Origin: Scybalocola_A sp900557175
GTDB taxonomy: Bacteria; Bacillota; Clostridia; Lachnospirales; Lachnospiraceae
Direction of reading: 5' to 3'
Length of the DNA: 31,421 nt
Assembly (NCBI GenBank): GCA_937890745.1
Contig: CALADH010000085.1
Coordinates: 1 to 31,421, forward strand
The notes below the pieces were generated by a model. That model saw only the letters and a program-made list of their open reading frames with translations. It had not been told where the DNA came from and made no database searches. The translations under genes and the position numbers were made by a program. Shown here in pieces: positions 5,915 to 14,541 of the stretch (within the stretch, counting starts at the first letter, position 1; every line of letters starts with the position of its first letter).

Positions 5915-7519
5915 ATGACAAAACATATTTTTGTGACAGGCGGTGTTGTTTCGGGACTTGGCAAAGGCATTACAGCAGCTTCTATCGGAAGACTTTTAAA
6001 AGCAAGAGGACTGAAGGTGGCGGCACAGAAGCTGGATCCTTATATTAATGTGGATCCGGGGACAATGAGCCCTTATCAGCACGGCGAAGTTTATGTGACC
6101 GAGGACGGCGCAGAAACAGATCTTGACCTTGGACATTATGAACGCTTTATTGATGAAAATCTGAATAAATATTCAAATTTGACTACAGGAAGGGTTTACT
6201 GGAACGTACTTAATAAGGAAAGACGGGGAGAATATCTTGGCGAAACAGTCCAGGTGATTCCCCACATTACAAGTGAAATCAAGGACTTTATTTACGGGGT
6301 TGGCGAAAAAACGAACGCGGACGTGACCATTACAGAAATTGGCGGCACGACAGGCGATATCGAGAGCCAGCCTTTTTTAGAGGCAATCCGGCAGGTGGGC
6401 CTTGAGGCAGGCAGGGAAAATGTCCTTTATATTCATGTGACGCTTGTACCTTATTTAAGCGGCAGTGATGAACATAAATCAAAACCGACACAGCATTCGG
6501 TCAAAGAGCTTCAGGGGATGGGGATTCATCCGGATATTATTGTGCTGCGCTGTGATCAGCATCTGGAACCGTCAATATTTAAGAAAATAGCCCTTTTTTG
6601 TAACGTAAGAGAAGACTGTGTCATCGAAAATCTGACAGTGCCTGTCCTTTATGAGGCGCCGATGATGCTTGAGGAAAAGCATATTTCGGATATTGTATGC
6701 CGCGGACTTCATATCGAAGCACCGCAGCCGGATTTAACAGAATGGAACGGGCTTATCGAAAAAATCAAGCACAGAGATAAAACGGTAAATATTGGCATTG
6801 TCGGAAAATATGTCAGGCTTCATGATGCCTATTTGTCTGTGGCTGAGGCGCTTAGCCATGCCGGTTATGTTTACGGTGCAAAAATAAATATTGCATGGAT
6901 TGATTCTGAGACTGTCACCGGGGAAAATGCCGGTGAGATACTTGGCGCTCTTGACGGTGTTGTCGTTCCGGGTGGATTTGGCAGCAGAGGTATTGACGGA
7001 AAAATTGCAACAGCCGCCTATTGCCGCGAAAATAATGTGCCTTATCTTGGCATCTGTCTTGGTATGCAGATTGCAGTGATCGAATATGCCCGTCATGTCT
7101 GCGGCCTTTTAGATGCGGATTCTGGAGAATTTAATGCAAAATCATCGCACAAGGTCATTGATTTTTTGCCGGAGCAAAACGATGAGATTAATAAAGGCGG
7201 CACATTAAGGCTCGGTGCTTACCCGTGCAGTGTTGTAAAGGACAGCAGGCTTTATGAATGTTATCAAAGTGAGCGGATTTCAGAAAGACATCGTCACAGA
7301 TATGAATTTAATAATGATTTCAGGGCGCTTTTGACAAAGGCCGGGCTTAAAATCAGCGGTACGTCACCGGACGGCTATATCGTGGAAACGGTTGAAGTGC
7401 CTGAAAATGATTTTTACATCGGTGTTCAGTTCCATCCTGAATTTAAGAGCCGTCCGAATAAGGCGCATCCACTTTTTAAGGGGCTTATTGATGCGGCATT
7501 GAAAAAACACTGTAAATAA
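5915..7519 (+). CDS. pyrG: CTP synthase (glutamine-hydrolysing)
   Basis: At 534 residues this is full-length CTP synthase, which turns UTP, ATP and glutamine into CTP. The N-terminal synthetase domain opens with the P-loop-like GGVVSGLGKG (9-18) and carries DPYINVDPGTMSPYQHGEV; the C-terminal class I amidotransferase has the nucleophile C381 in LGICLGMQ, plus H507 and E509 (FHPEF). The ATG at 5915 is preferred over GTG at 5906 because AGGGAG at 5901-5906 then has proper spacing and the protein starts with the conserved MTKHIFVTGG. It starts 12 nt after the regulator gene stop, so it is probably co-transcribed and downstream of the same leader control. Confidence 0.96.
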   Translation: MTKHIFVTGGVVSGLGKGITAASIGRLLKARGLKVAAQKLDPYINVDPGTMSPYQHGEVYVTEDGAETDLDLGHYERFIDENLNKYSNLTTGRVYWNVLNKERRGEYLGETVQVIPHITSEIKDFIYGVGEKTNADVTITEIGGTTGDIESQPFLEAIRQVGLEAGRENVLYIHVTLVPYLSGSDEHKSKPTQHSVKELQGMGIHPDIIVLRCDQHLEPSIFKKIALFCNVREDCVIENLTVPVLYEAPMMLEEKHISDIVCRGLHIEAPQPDLTEWNGLIEKIKHRDKTVNIGIVGKYVRLHDAYLSVAEALSHAGYVYGAKINIAWIDSETVTGENAGEILGALDGVVVPGGFGSRGIDGKIATAAYCRENNVPYLGICLGMQIAVIEYARHVCGLLDADSGEFNAKSSHKVIDFLPEQNDEINKGGTLRLGAYPCSVVKDSRLYECYQSERISERHRHRYEFNNDFRALLTKAGLKISGTSPDGYIVETVEVPENDFYIGVQFHPEFKSRPNKAHPLFKGLIDAALKKHCK

Positions 7520-7539
7520 GACGGGAGGAAGCAGCAAAG

Positions 7540-8634
7540 ATGGACAGATATTTAGTTTTGGAAAACGGGCGCATATTTAAAGGCCGGGCTTTTGGTGCGG
7601 ACAGACAGGTGACAGCAGAGATTGTATTTACAACAGCCATGACAGGCTACATCGAAACATTGACAGATAAAAGTTACAAAGGGCAGGCTGTTGTTCAGAC
7701 CTTTCCGCTTATCGGAAATTATGGGATGATTGAGGAAGATCAGGAGAGTGATCAGCCATATGTGTCGGCATATATTGTCAGGGAATGGTGTGATGCACCG
7801 TCAAATTTCAGATGTGAAGGTCATTTGGATGATTATTTGAAGAAAAATAATATTCCGGGAATATATGGTATTGATACAAGGGCACTTACACGTATTTTAA
7901 GAGAATACGGCACGATGAACGGTGTGATTACAGACCGGCCGGATGTTATTTTTATTGACGCACTCAAAGATTACAGTGTGCGTGATGCGGTTAGGGCGGT
8001 GTCTGTACGTGCACCAAAGCTTATACCGGCTGTTAAATCCAAATATACGATAGCGATGCTTGATTTTGGATGCAAGGAAAATATTGTCCGCGCGCTGAAT
8101 CAAAGAGGCTGTGATGTCTGGCTGCTTCCGTACAATACGCCGCCTAAAGCAGTGACATCATTATCGCCGGATGGTCTTTTCCTTACAAACGGGCCGGGAA
8201 ATCCCGAAGATAATCCAGAAGTTATTCAAAATCTGAAGGAATTTTTAAAAAGCGGTCTGCCTGTAATGGGCATTTGTCTCGGACATCAGCTTTTGGCGCT
8301 GGCAAATGGCTTTAAGACAGAAAAGCTGATGTATGGTCACAGAGGCGCCAATCAGCCGGTGAAAGATATGACAACAGGGCATGTCTATATTTCCTCACAA
8401 AATCATGGCTATGCGGTTGTCGGTGAAAGTATAGATCAAGCGGTGGCCAAGCCGTGGTTTGTCAATGTCAATGATGGTACGAATGAAGGGCTTATTTATA
8501 AAAATATACCGGCAATATCAGTGCAGTTTCATCCTGAAGCGTGCGGCGGGCCGAAAGATACAGACTTTTTATTTGATGAATATATAAAAATGATTGAAGC
8601 AGCAAAAAGAAAAGAGGTGCCATTATGCCGTTAA
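7540..8634 (+). CDS. carA: Carbamoyl-phosphate synthase small (glutaminase) subunit
   Basis: The 364-residue subunit releases ammonia from glutamine and passes it to CarB for carbamoyl phosphate, the entry to pyrimidines and arginine. Residues 1-155 form the CPSase small-chain N domain (FTTAMTGY, GIYGIDTRALTR). The class I amidotransferase domain follows, with nucleophile C246 (GICLGHQ), H331 and E333 (QFHPE). GGGAGGA is 10 nt before the ATG. It follows pyrG by 20 nt, and its last 10 bases overlap the start of carB (CCATTATGCCGTTAA holds both signals), implying translational coupling. Confidence 0.96.
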   Translation: MDRYLVLENGRIFKGRAFGADRQVTAEIVFTTAMTGYIETLTDKSYKGQAVVQTFPLIGNYGMIEEDQESDQPYVSAYIVREWCDAPSNFRCEGHLDDYLKKNNIPGIYGIDTRALTRILREYGTMNGVITDRPDVIFIDALKDYSVRDAVRAVSVRAPKLIPAVKSKYTIAMLDFGCKENIVRALNQRGCDVWLLPYNTPPKAVTSLSPDGLFLTNGPGNPEDNPEVIQNLKEFLKSGLPVMGICLGHQLLALANGFKTEKLMYGHRGANQPVKDMTTGHVYISSQNHGYAVVGESIDQAVAKPWFVNVNDGTNEGLIYKNIPAISVQFHPEACGGPKDTDFLFDEYIKMIEAAKRKEVPLCR

Positions 8635-11600
8635 ATCCAAATATAAAGAAAGTGCTTGTCATCGGTTCGGGACCGATTGTTATCGGGCAGGCAGCAGAGT
8701 TTGACTATGCGGGAACACAGGCGTGCCGTGCTTTAAAGGAGGACGGGATAGAAATTGTACTTGTCAATTCAAATCCGGCGACTATTATGACGGATCATAT
8801 GATGGCCGATAAAATATATATAGAGCCGCTGACACTGACAACAGTGAAACGGATCATTGAAAAAGAAAAGCCGGACAGCATTTTGTCGGGGCTTGGCGGT
8901 CAGACAGGCCTGACACTTTGTATGCAGCTTGCTCACGAAGGATTTCTTGAACGTCACGGGATAAGGCTGTTAGGTTCTATGCCGGAAACGATAGACAGGG
9001 CGGAGGACAGACAGCTTTTTAAAGAGACAATGGAGAGCATCGGGCAGCCGTGTATTCCGTCTGAGGTTGTCACTGATGTGGAGGCAGCGCTGAAATTTGC
9101 AGATGAAATCGGCTATCCGGTAATTGTCCGTCCGGCATTTACATTGGGAGGTTCTGGCGGCGGTATTGCCCAAAATGAAGATATGCTTAAAGAAATCGCC
9201 CAAAATGGTTTGATGCAGTCGCCGATATCACAGATTCTTGTCGAACGGTGTATTGCCGGATGGAAAGAAATCGAGTTTGAAGTAATCCGTGATAAACAGG
9301 GCAATGCAATCACGGTCTGTTCTATGGAAAACTTTGATCCCGTAGGTATTCATACAGGTGACAGTATTGTCATTGCGCCGGCAGTTACACTGGCAGACAG
9401 AGAATATCAGATGCTCCGGAGTGCGGCTTTAAAAATTATAGATGCCCTTGGGGTTGAAGGCGGCTGTAACTGTCAGTTTGCCTTAAAACCGGATGCCTTT
9501 GAATATGCGGTAATCGAGGTTAATCCGAGAGTGTCGCGTTCTTCGGCGCTTGCATCGAAGGCGACCGGCTATCCGATTGCAAAGGCAGCGGCAAAAATTG
9601 CCGTCGGATATACACTTGATGAAATTAAAAATGCGGTGACAGGGACGACATATGCAGCTTTTGAGCCGGCGCTTGATTATGTTGCCGTAAAATTTCCAAA
9701 ATGGCCTTTTGATAAATTTGTTTATGCGAAGCGGACACTTGGAACGCAGATGAAAGCGACCGGTGAGGTTATGGCAATTTCTGACAGCTTTGAATCTGCA
9801 ATCATGAAGGCTGTCCGCGGGGCGGAAATAGACGCAGACAGTTTGTATGTACCGTGGGCTGCACAACTTTCTGACACGGAAATAAGACAGAGACTGCATG
9901 TTCAGGATGATCATAGAATTTTTATAATTTATGCCGCCATTAAGCGGGGAATGGATATTCCGTATATTCATGATGTTACAAAAATTGACTGCTGGTTTTT
10001 AAGTAAATTAGCGCATATTGCAGCGTTTGAAAATAAAATTGAAGGCAGGCCGCTGAGCTTTGAAATGTATTGCGAAGGAAAACGTCTTGGCTTTACAGAT
10101 CAGGCGCTCCAAGCGCGAAGCGGCAGTGATTTTGACTTTTTTTTGATGCCGGCATATAAGATGGTTGATACGTGTGCCGGAGAATTTCAGGCGATGACAC
10201 CTTATTTTTATGCAACATATCAGCGCCCTGACAGTGGCGGTGAAAGTGAGGCAGAGCAGTTTGTGAAACATAAGAAAAAAAGCATCGTCGTCTTAGGTTC
10301 GGGACCAATAAGAATCGGGCAGGGGATTGAGTTCGACTATGCCAGTGTCCACTGTGTCCATATTCTTAAAAGACTGGGCTTTGAGGTAATTATTATCAAT
10401 AATAATCCTGAGACTGTCTCGACAGACTTTGATACGGGAGACAGGCTTTATTTTGAGCCTTTAACAAAGGAAGATGTGGCACATATTTTAGACATTGAAA
10501 AGCCGTTTGGTGTTGTCGTTGCCTTTGGCGGCCAGACGGCCATTAAGCTGACAAAATTTCTCGATGCGTCAGGCGTTCGTATTATCGGCACATCGGCAGA
10601 CAGTATTGATATGGCTGAGGACAGAGAAAGGTTTGATGCATTGCTTGAAACACTGCATATTCAAAGACCGGAAGGATATACGGTAATGAATATGACGGAG
10701 GCATTAGCGGCAGCAGAAGCGCTGGGGTATCCGGTGCTGATGCGTCCAAGCTATGTTCTTGGCGGTCAAAATATGATTATTGCCTATAGTGATCGTGATA
10801 TTAAAGAGTACATGAAAATTATTTTGTCCCACAATATTAAAAATCCGGTGCTTATCGACAAATATATTGAGGGACGTGAGCTTGAGGTGGATGCGGTTTG
10901 TGACGGTACAGATATACTTATTCCGGGAATTATGGAGCATATTGAACGTTCCGGCGTTCATTCCGGTGACAGCATTGCTGTTTGCCCGGCAGTGCATATG
11001 GATGACGGGCTGAAAGAAATGATTTATGAAACAACTTTAAAACTGTGCCGAGGCCTTCATGCTGTCGGTATTGTTAATGTCCAGTATATTGTTTCGGACA
11101 ATCAGCTCTATGTTATTGAAGTAAATCCGCGGGCATCAAGAACAGTACCTTATGTTTCAAAGGTGACCGGCGTGCCGGTTGTTGATCTGGCTGTACAGGT
11201 CAGCCTCGGAAGAAAACTTTCGGATTTAGGATACGGCACAGGCATATATCCGCCGGCCGGCTATATTGCCGTTAAGGTTCCGGTGTTTTCCTTTGAAAAG
11301 CTCGGAGGTGTTGATACACAGCTTGGACCGGAAATGAAATCTACAGGCGAGGTGCTTGGCATCGGACGGAATTTAAAGGAGGCGCTCTATAAAGGTTTTG
11401 TGGCCGCAGGTTATAAGTTTTATCGTGAGGGCGGTGTCTTTTTAACGGTGAGAAACAGTGATAAGCATGCCCTTGCAGCGCTTGCTGAAAAATTTCTGAT
11501 GCTTGGCTTTAAGCTTTATGCAACGCAAGGCTGTGCCAAAGTCATCAGTGATGCCGGTATGGCGGTGACTTTGGTGCCTAAAATCGGCGAAAATGAAGAT

Positions 11601-11843
11601 TTTAACAGTATGACACTTTTAGAAAGCGGTGAAATTGCTTATATTGTGTCCATATCAGCGAAAGGAAGAATCCCGGTGCGCGACAGCGTGAAAATAAGAC
11701 GGCGTGCCTGTGAACTTGGTATTGTATGTGTGACAAGCATCGACACGGCCGACGCATTGGCAGACTGCCTTCTGAGCGGTTTTAAAGAAGATGGCGTAGA
11801 GCTTGTCGATATGAATCATATGGTGCGTCCTGACGATGTCTGA
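8625..11843 (+). CDS. carB: Carbamoyl-phosphate synthase large subunit
   Basis: The 1072-residue protein is full length (E. coli CarB is 1073). It shows the internal duplication of the family: one carboxyphosphate half opening with VLVIGSGPIVIGQAAEFDYAG (near residue 10) and one carbamoyl-phosphate half opening with VVLGSGPIRIGQGIEFDYAS (from about residue 552), each with an ATP-grasp fold (GGSGGG loop near 175). A C-terminal MGS-like allosteric domain runs from about 937 (LYATQGCAKVI). GAGGTG lies within carA just upstream of the ATG. The last nine codons (NHMVRPDDV) and the stop codon belong to a 27-bp tandem repeat that continues into the intergenic region, so the C-terminal tail may be of recent repeat origin. 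Confidence 0.96.
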   Translation: MPLNPNIKKVLVIGSGPIVIGQAAEFDYAGTQACRALKEDGIEIVLVNSNPATIMTDHMMADKIYIEPLTLTTVKRIIEKEKPDSILSGLGGQTGLTLCMQLAHEGFLERHGIRLLGSMPETIDRAEDRQLFKETMESIGQPCIPSEVVTDVEAALKFADEIGYPVIVRPAFTLGGSGGGIAQNEDMLKEIAQNGLMQSPISQILVERCIAGWKEIEFEVIRDKQGNAITVCSMENFDPVGIHTGDSIVIAPAVTLADREYQMLRSAALKIIDALGVEGGCNCQFALKPDAFEYAVIEVNPRVSRSSALASKATGYPIAKAAAKIAVGYTLDEIKNAVTGTTYAAFEPALDYVAVKFPKWPFDKFVYAKRTLGTQMKATGEVMAISDSFESAIMKAVRGAEIDADSLYVPWAAQLSDTEIRQRLHVQDDHRIFIIYAAIKRGMDIPYIHDVTKIDCWFLSKLAHIAAFENKIEGRPLSFEMYCEGKRLGFTDQALQARSGSDFDFFLMPAYKMVDTCAGEFQAMTPYFYATYQRPDSGGESEAEQFVKHKKKSIVVLGSGPIRIGQGIEFDYASVHCVHILKRLGFEVIIINNNPETVSTDFDTGDRLYFEPLTKEDVAHILDIEKPFGVVVAFGGQTAIKLTKFLDASGVRIIGTSADSIDMAEDRERFDALLETLHIQRPEGYTVMNMTEALAAAEALGYPVLMRPSYVLGGQNMIIAYSDRDIKEYMKIILSHNIKNPVLIDKYIEGRELEVDAVCDGTDILIPGIMEHIERSGVHSGDSIAVCPAVHMDDGLKEMIYETTLKLCRGLHAVGIVNVQYIVSDNQLYVIEVNPRASRTVPYVSKVTGVPVVDLAVQVSLGRKLSDLGYGTGIYPPAGYIAVKVPVFSFEKLGGVDTQLGPEMKSTGEVLGIGRNLKEALYKGFVAAGYKFYREGGVFLTVRNSDKHALAALAEKFLMLGFKLYATQGCAKVISDAGMAVTLVPKIGENEDFNSMTLLESGEIAYIVSISAKGRIPVRDSVKIRRRACELGIVCVTSIDTADALADCLLSGFKEDGVELVDMNHMVRPDDV

Positions 11844-11919
11844 CACATGGCGCATCCGATTAGTGTCTGACACATGGCACATCCGATTAGTGTCTGACAC
11901 ATGGTGCATATCCGCTTAG
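11810..11919. repeat. 27-bp tandem repeat spanning the carB 3' end
   Basis: Four contiguous units are seen: a diverged one inside carB (11810-11836), two nearly identical ones (11837-11863 and 11864-11890, one base different) and a fourth with a 2-bp insertion (11891-11919). The last three each carry TGTCTGACACATGG, whose core (G/A)TGTC-T-GACAC is a near-perfect palindrome. The carB stop codon is the TGA in the second unit. There are no spacers, so this is a minisatellite-type array rather than CRISPR. Function unknown. Confidence 0.85.
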
Positions 11920-11928
11920 GTCTGATGC

Positions 11929-11956
11929 TTGACTTTAAATTCAGATTGTTTATACT
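11929..11956 (+). promoter_or_regulatory. Promoter for the aminopeptidase P gene
   Basis: TTGACT (11929-11934), a 16-bp spacer and TATACT (11951-11956) give a good housekeeping-type promoter. A short G+C-rich hairpin GGGGC-AGT-GCCCC (11967-11979) would sit at the 5' end of the transcript. Confidence 0.7.
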
Positions 11957-12007
11957 AGATATTAGCGGGGCAGTGCCCCTTAAGACATCTGATGAAAGGA
12001 AGACTTT

Positions 12008-13792
12008 ATGATGATTAAAGAAAGACTTGCAAAGCTTCGGGAGCTGATGAAAAGAGAGGGCTATACAGCTTACGTCATCCCGACAAATGATTTTCACCTT
12101 TCCGAATATACGGGAGATTATTTTAAAGAAAGAAAGTTTATGTCCGGATTTACAGGATCGGCCGGGACACTTGTCGTGACAGAAGATGAAGCGGGACTGT
12201 GGACGGACGGACGTTATTATATTCAGGCAGAACGTCAGCTTGAGGGCAGCACAATTACCTTATTTAAGCAGGGTATGAAGGATGTGCCGCTGCCGGAGGA
12301 GTATCTTGCAAAAAAGATGGGTGAGGGCGATGTTGTTGGTTTTGACGGCAGAGTGATCCCTGCAAAATGGGGCATGGATTTAGAAACATGTCTTGAAAAA
12401 AAGGGCGCAAAGCTGTGCGGTACAAAAAATCTTATTGATGAGATTTGGACAGACAGACCGGCAATGCCAAAAGATAAGCTTTTTATTTTAGAAGAAAAAT
12501 ATGCCGGTGAGACGATGGCGCAGAAGGTTTTGCGTGTCCGCGAAAAGATGGCAGAAGCCGGCGTCGGCGTGCACATTCTGACATCGCTTGATGACATTGC
12601 ATGGCTTTATAATCTGCGCGGCAGCGATATTGCAAATACGCCGGTATTTATGGCTTATACGATGATTTCATCAGAGAGCGTGCTTTTGTTTATTGATTCA
12701 GATAAGCTGACAGCCGAAACAAGAAATTATCTCAAAGAAAATCATGTTGAGGTGATGCCTTATAATGCCATTTATGAGTGGCTCACATGGGTCGATAAGG
12801 ATGAAACCGTGCTTCTTGACTTAAATAAGGTCAACTATGCCATTGTGAAGGGACTTTTGGCAAAGATTGAAAATCAGCCGAATCCGACAACACTGTTTAA
12901 GGCTGTTAAAAATGATACGGAGATTAAAAATCTGTTTACGGCGCATATTAAGGACGGCGTCGCTGTGACGAAGTTTATGTATTGGCTGAAAACAAATATC
13001 GGAAAGACAGAGATTACGGAAATTTCTGCCAGTGATTATCTTGAAAACTGTCGGCGCGCGCAGGGCTGTATTGATTTAAGCTTCCCGACAATCAGCGCCT
13101 ACAATGCCAATGCGGCAATGATGCACTACAGCGCCACACCTGAGAGCAACGCTGTATTAAAACCGGAAGGACTTTTACTTGTTGATTCCGGCGGACAGTA
13201 TTATGAAGGAACGACAGACATCACAAGGACGATGGCCTTAGGTTCGGTCAGTGACGAATGGAAAACACATTACACAGCAGTTCTCAGGGGGATGTTAAAT
13301 CTTCAGAACGCCCGCTTTTTATATGGCTGTACAGGTTTAAATCTTGATATATTGGCAAGAGGGCCGATGTGGGATATGGATATTGATTACCAGTGCGGTA
13401 CAGGCCACGGCGTCGGCTATCTTTTGAGTGTCCATGAAGGACCGAACGGTTTCAGATGGCGTGTTGTTCCTGAAAGAAATGACAGCGCTGTCCTTGAAGC
13501 GGGCATGATCACAACGGACGAGCCGGGCGTTTATATTGCAGGCAGTCACGGCATCCGTATTGAAAATGAGCTTGTCTGCCGCAAGGGTGAGGCCAATGAA
13601 TACGGTCAGTTTATGTACTTTGAGCCTCTGACATTCGCACCGATCGACCTTGATGCCATTGACGTGAATCAGCTGACAGCTGTTGATAAAAAACGGCTGA
13701 ATGCTTATCATAAGCTTGTATTTGATACGGTTTCACCATATCTTACAGAGGAAGAAGCTGCATGGCTTAAAAAATACACGGCAGAAGTATAA
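12008..13792 (+). CDS. Xaa-Pro aminopeptidase (M24B, three-domain aminopeptidase P)
   Basis: The 594-residue enzyme removes an N-terminal residue that precedes proline. Its length and three-domain layout (two N-terminal creatinase-like domains, about 1-310, and a pita-bread catalytic domain) match the large eukaryote-like XPNPEP1 class rather than the ~440-aa E. coli PepP. The five metal ligands are present with the expected spacing: D393, D404 (DSGGQYYEGTTD), H467 (GTGHGVG), E505 (TDEPGVY) and E519 (IRIENE). A dinuclear metal site is therefore intact. No signal peptide is seen, so it is cytoplasmic. Two ATGs (12008, 12011) follow GAAAGGAAG; either could be used. It has its own promoter and stands as a single gene. 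Confidence 0.93.
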   Translation: MMIKERLAKLRELMKREGYTAYVIPTNDFHLSEYTGDYFKERKFMSGFTGSAGTLVVTEDEAGLWTDGRYYIQAERQLEGSTITLFKQGMKDVPLPEEYLAKKMGEGDVVGFDGRVIPAKWGMDLETCLEKKGAKLCGTKNLIDEIWTDRPAMPKDKLFILEEKYAGETMAQKVLRVREKMAEAGVGVHILTSLDDIAWLYNLRGSDIANTPVFMAYTMISSESVLLFIDSDKLTAETRNYLKENHVEVMPYNAIYEWLTWVDKDETVLLDLNKVNYAIVKGLLAKIENQPNPTTLFKAVKNDTEIKNLFTAHIKDGVAVTKFMYWLKTNIGKTEITEISASDYLENCRRAQGCIDLSFPTISAYNANAAMMHYSATPESNAVLKPEGLLLVDSGGQYYEGTTDITRTMALGSVSDEWKTHYTAVLRGMLNLQNARFLYGCTGLNLDILARGPMWDMDIDYQCGTGHGVGYLLSVHEGPNGFRWRVVPERNDSAVLEAGMITTDEPGVYIAGSHGIRIENELVCRKGEANEYGQFMYFEPLTFAPIDLDAIDVNQLTAVDKKRLNAYHKLVFDTVSPYLTEEEAAWLKKYTAEV

Positions 13793-13848
13793 AATGTCCG
13801 TTTTTTGTCTATTCTAAATTTATGACGATATAAAGTTTATCACAGAGT

Positions 13849-13875
13849 CCGTATCTGTAATGTATACAGGTACGG
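13849..13875 (+). terminator. Hairpin after the aminopeptidase P gene (candidate terminator)
   Basis: An 11-bp stem with one G-U pair (13849-13859 with 13865-13875) and a 5-nt loop lies 57 nt after the stop codon. The tract after it (GCTGTCTGTTTATAG) is only weakly T-rich, so terminator activity is uncertain. Confidence 0.4.
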
Positions 13876-13938
13876 GCTGTCTGTTTATAGTGCACAAATT
13901 TTATAACGCATAAATTTTTGAGAAAAGAGGACAAAAAG

Positions 13939-14295
13939 ATGGCCTATGTGAAAGCATTTTTAATCGGCGGCGCCATCTGCGCCGCCGTACAAATTTTAAT
14001 GGACAAAACAAAGCTAATGCCGGGGCGGATTATGGTGCTGCTCGTCTGTTCGGGTGTGGCACTCGGTGCGCTCGGACTGTACGGACCTTTTATTGAATTT
14101 GCTGGCGCGGGCGCTTCTGTGCCGCTGATCGGCTTTGGCCACTCACTCTGGCTCGGCGTGAAGGAAGCCATCACAAACGAGGGCTTTATCGGTATTTTTA
14201 AAGGCGGCTTTACTGCCTCCGCCATCGGTATCAGCGCCTCGCTGCTGCTAGGGTATATTGCATCGCTTATATTCAATCCGAAGGCGGAGGTATAG
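13939..14295 (+). CDS. SpoVAE/SpoVAEb-family sporulation membrane protein
   Basis: The 118-residue protein is an integral membrane protein with about three hydrophobic segments and the family-typical text AFLIGGAICAAVQILMDKTK, EFAGAGASVPLIGFG, KGGFTASAIGIS and LIFNPK. In Bacillus, SpoVAEb belongs to the SpoVA complex that moves dipicolinic acid into the forespore and out on germination. Here it is alone: no spoVAC or spoVAD lies nearby. The ATG at 13939 is supported by AAAGAGG about 9 nt upstream and by the family N-terminus; an upstream TTG at 13918 is less likely. The gene is noticeably richer in GC than its flanks. Its role in the absence of partners is not known. Confidence 0.85.
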   Translation: MAYVKAFLIGGAICAAVQILMDKTKLMPGRIMVLLVCSGVALGALGLYGPFIEFAGAGASVPLIGFGHSLWLGVKEAITNEGFIGIFKGGFTASAIGISASLLLGYIASLIFNPKAEV

Positions 14296-14298
14296 TCT

Positions 14299-14356
14299 GC
14301 AGGGGCAGCCATATCATTTTGCAGTAACGATAGCAAAATGATATGGCTGCCCCTGC
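14299..14356. repeat. Perfect 24-bp inverted repeat (long hairpin) after spoVAE
   Basis: The arms 14299-14322 and 14333-14356 are exactly complementary around a 10-nt loop (AGTAACGATA). It begins 3 nt after the spoVAE stop. There is no T-run on either side, unlike a normal intrinsic terminator, and a 10-bp palindrome CGATATATCG (14359-14368) follows. It may stop transcription, protect the mRNA end, or be a small mobile palindrome. Confidence 0.7.
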
Positions 14357-14449
14357 GCCGATATATCGAATACAGAAGTTTCCATATGTAATGCAAATCT
14401 CCATTGACTGCCGATTAATTTTTTTTACATATATTTAATAAGCGGTCAA

Positions 14450-14478
14450 TTGTATTAAATTCCCCCAACTGTTATACT
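14450..14478 (+). promoter_or_regulatory. Promoter for the XRE regulator
   Basis: TTGTAT (14450-14455), a 17-bp spacer and TATACT (14473-14478). The predicted 5' leader includes the small hairpin GCCGC-TTTCG-GCGGC (14498-14512). Confidence 0.55.
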
Positions 14479-14541
14479 TTTTTCAGAGACTGGATATGCC
14501 GCTTTCGGCGGCGAAGGTCATAGTGAAAGAGGTGGCTGTTT

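Noticed and set aside
9483..9971. 162-codon minus-strand open frame inside carB
   Set aside because: Overlaps a full-length, well-conserved gene; the product is rich in Cys, Arg and His with no recognisable domain and no ribosome binding site, as expected of a shadow frame.
11837..11919. CRISPR-like short repeats after carB
   Set aside because: The units are contiguous with no unique spacers, and the array has a diverged copy in the carB coding end; it is a tandem repeat.
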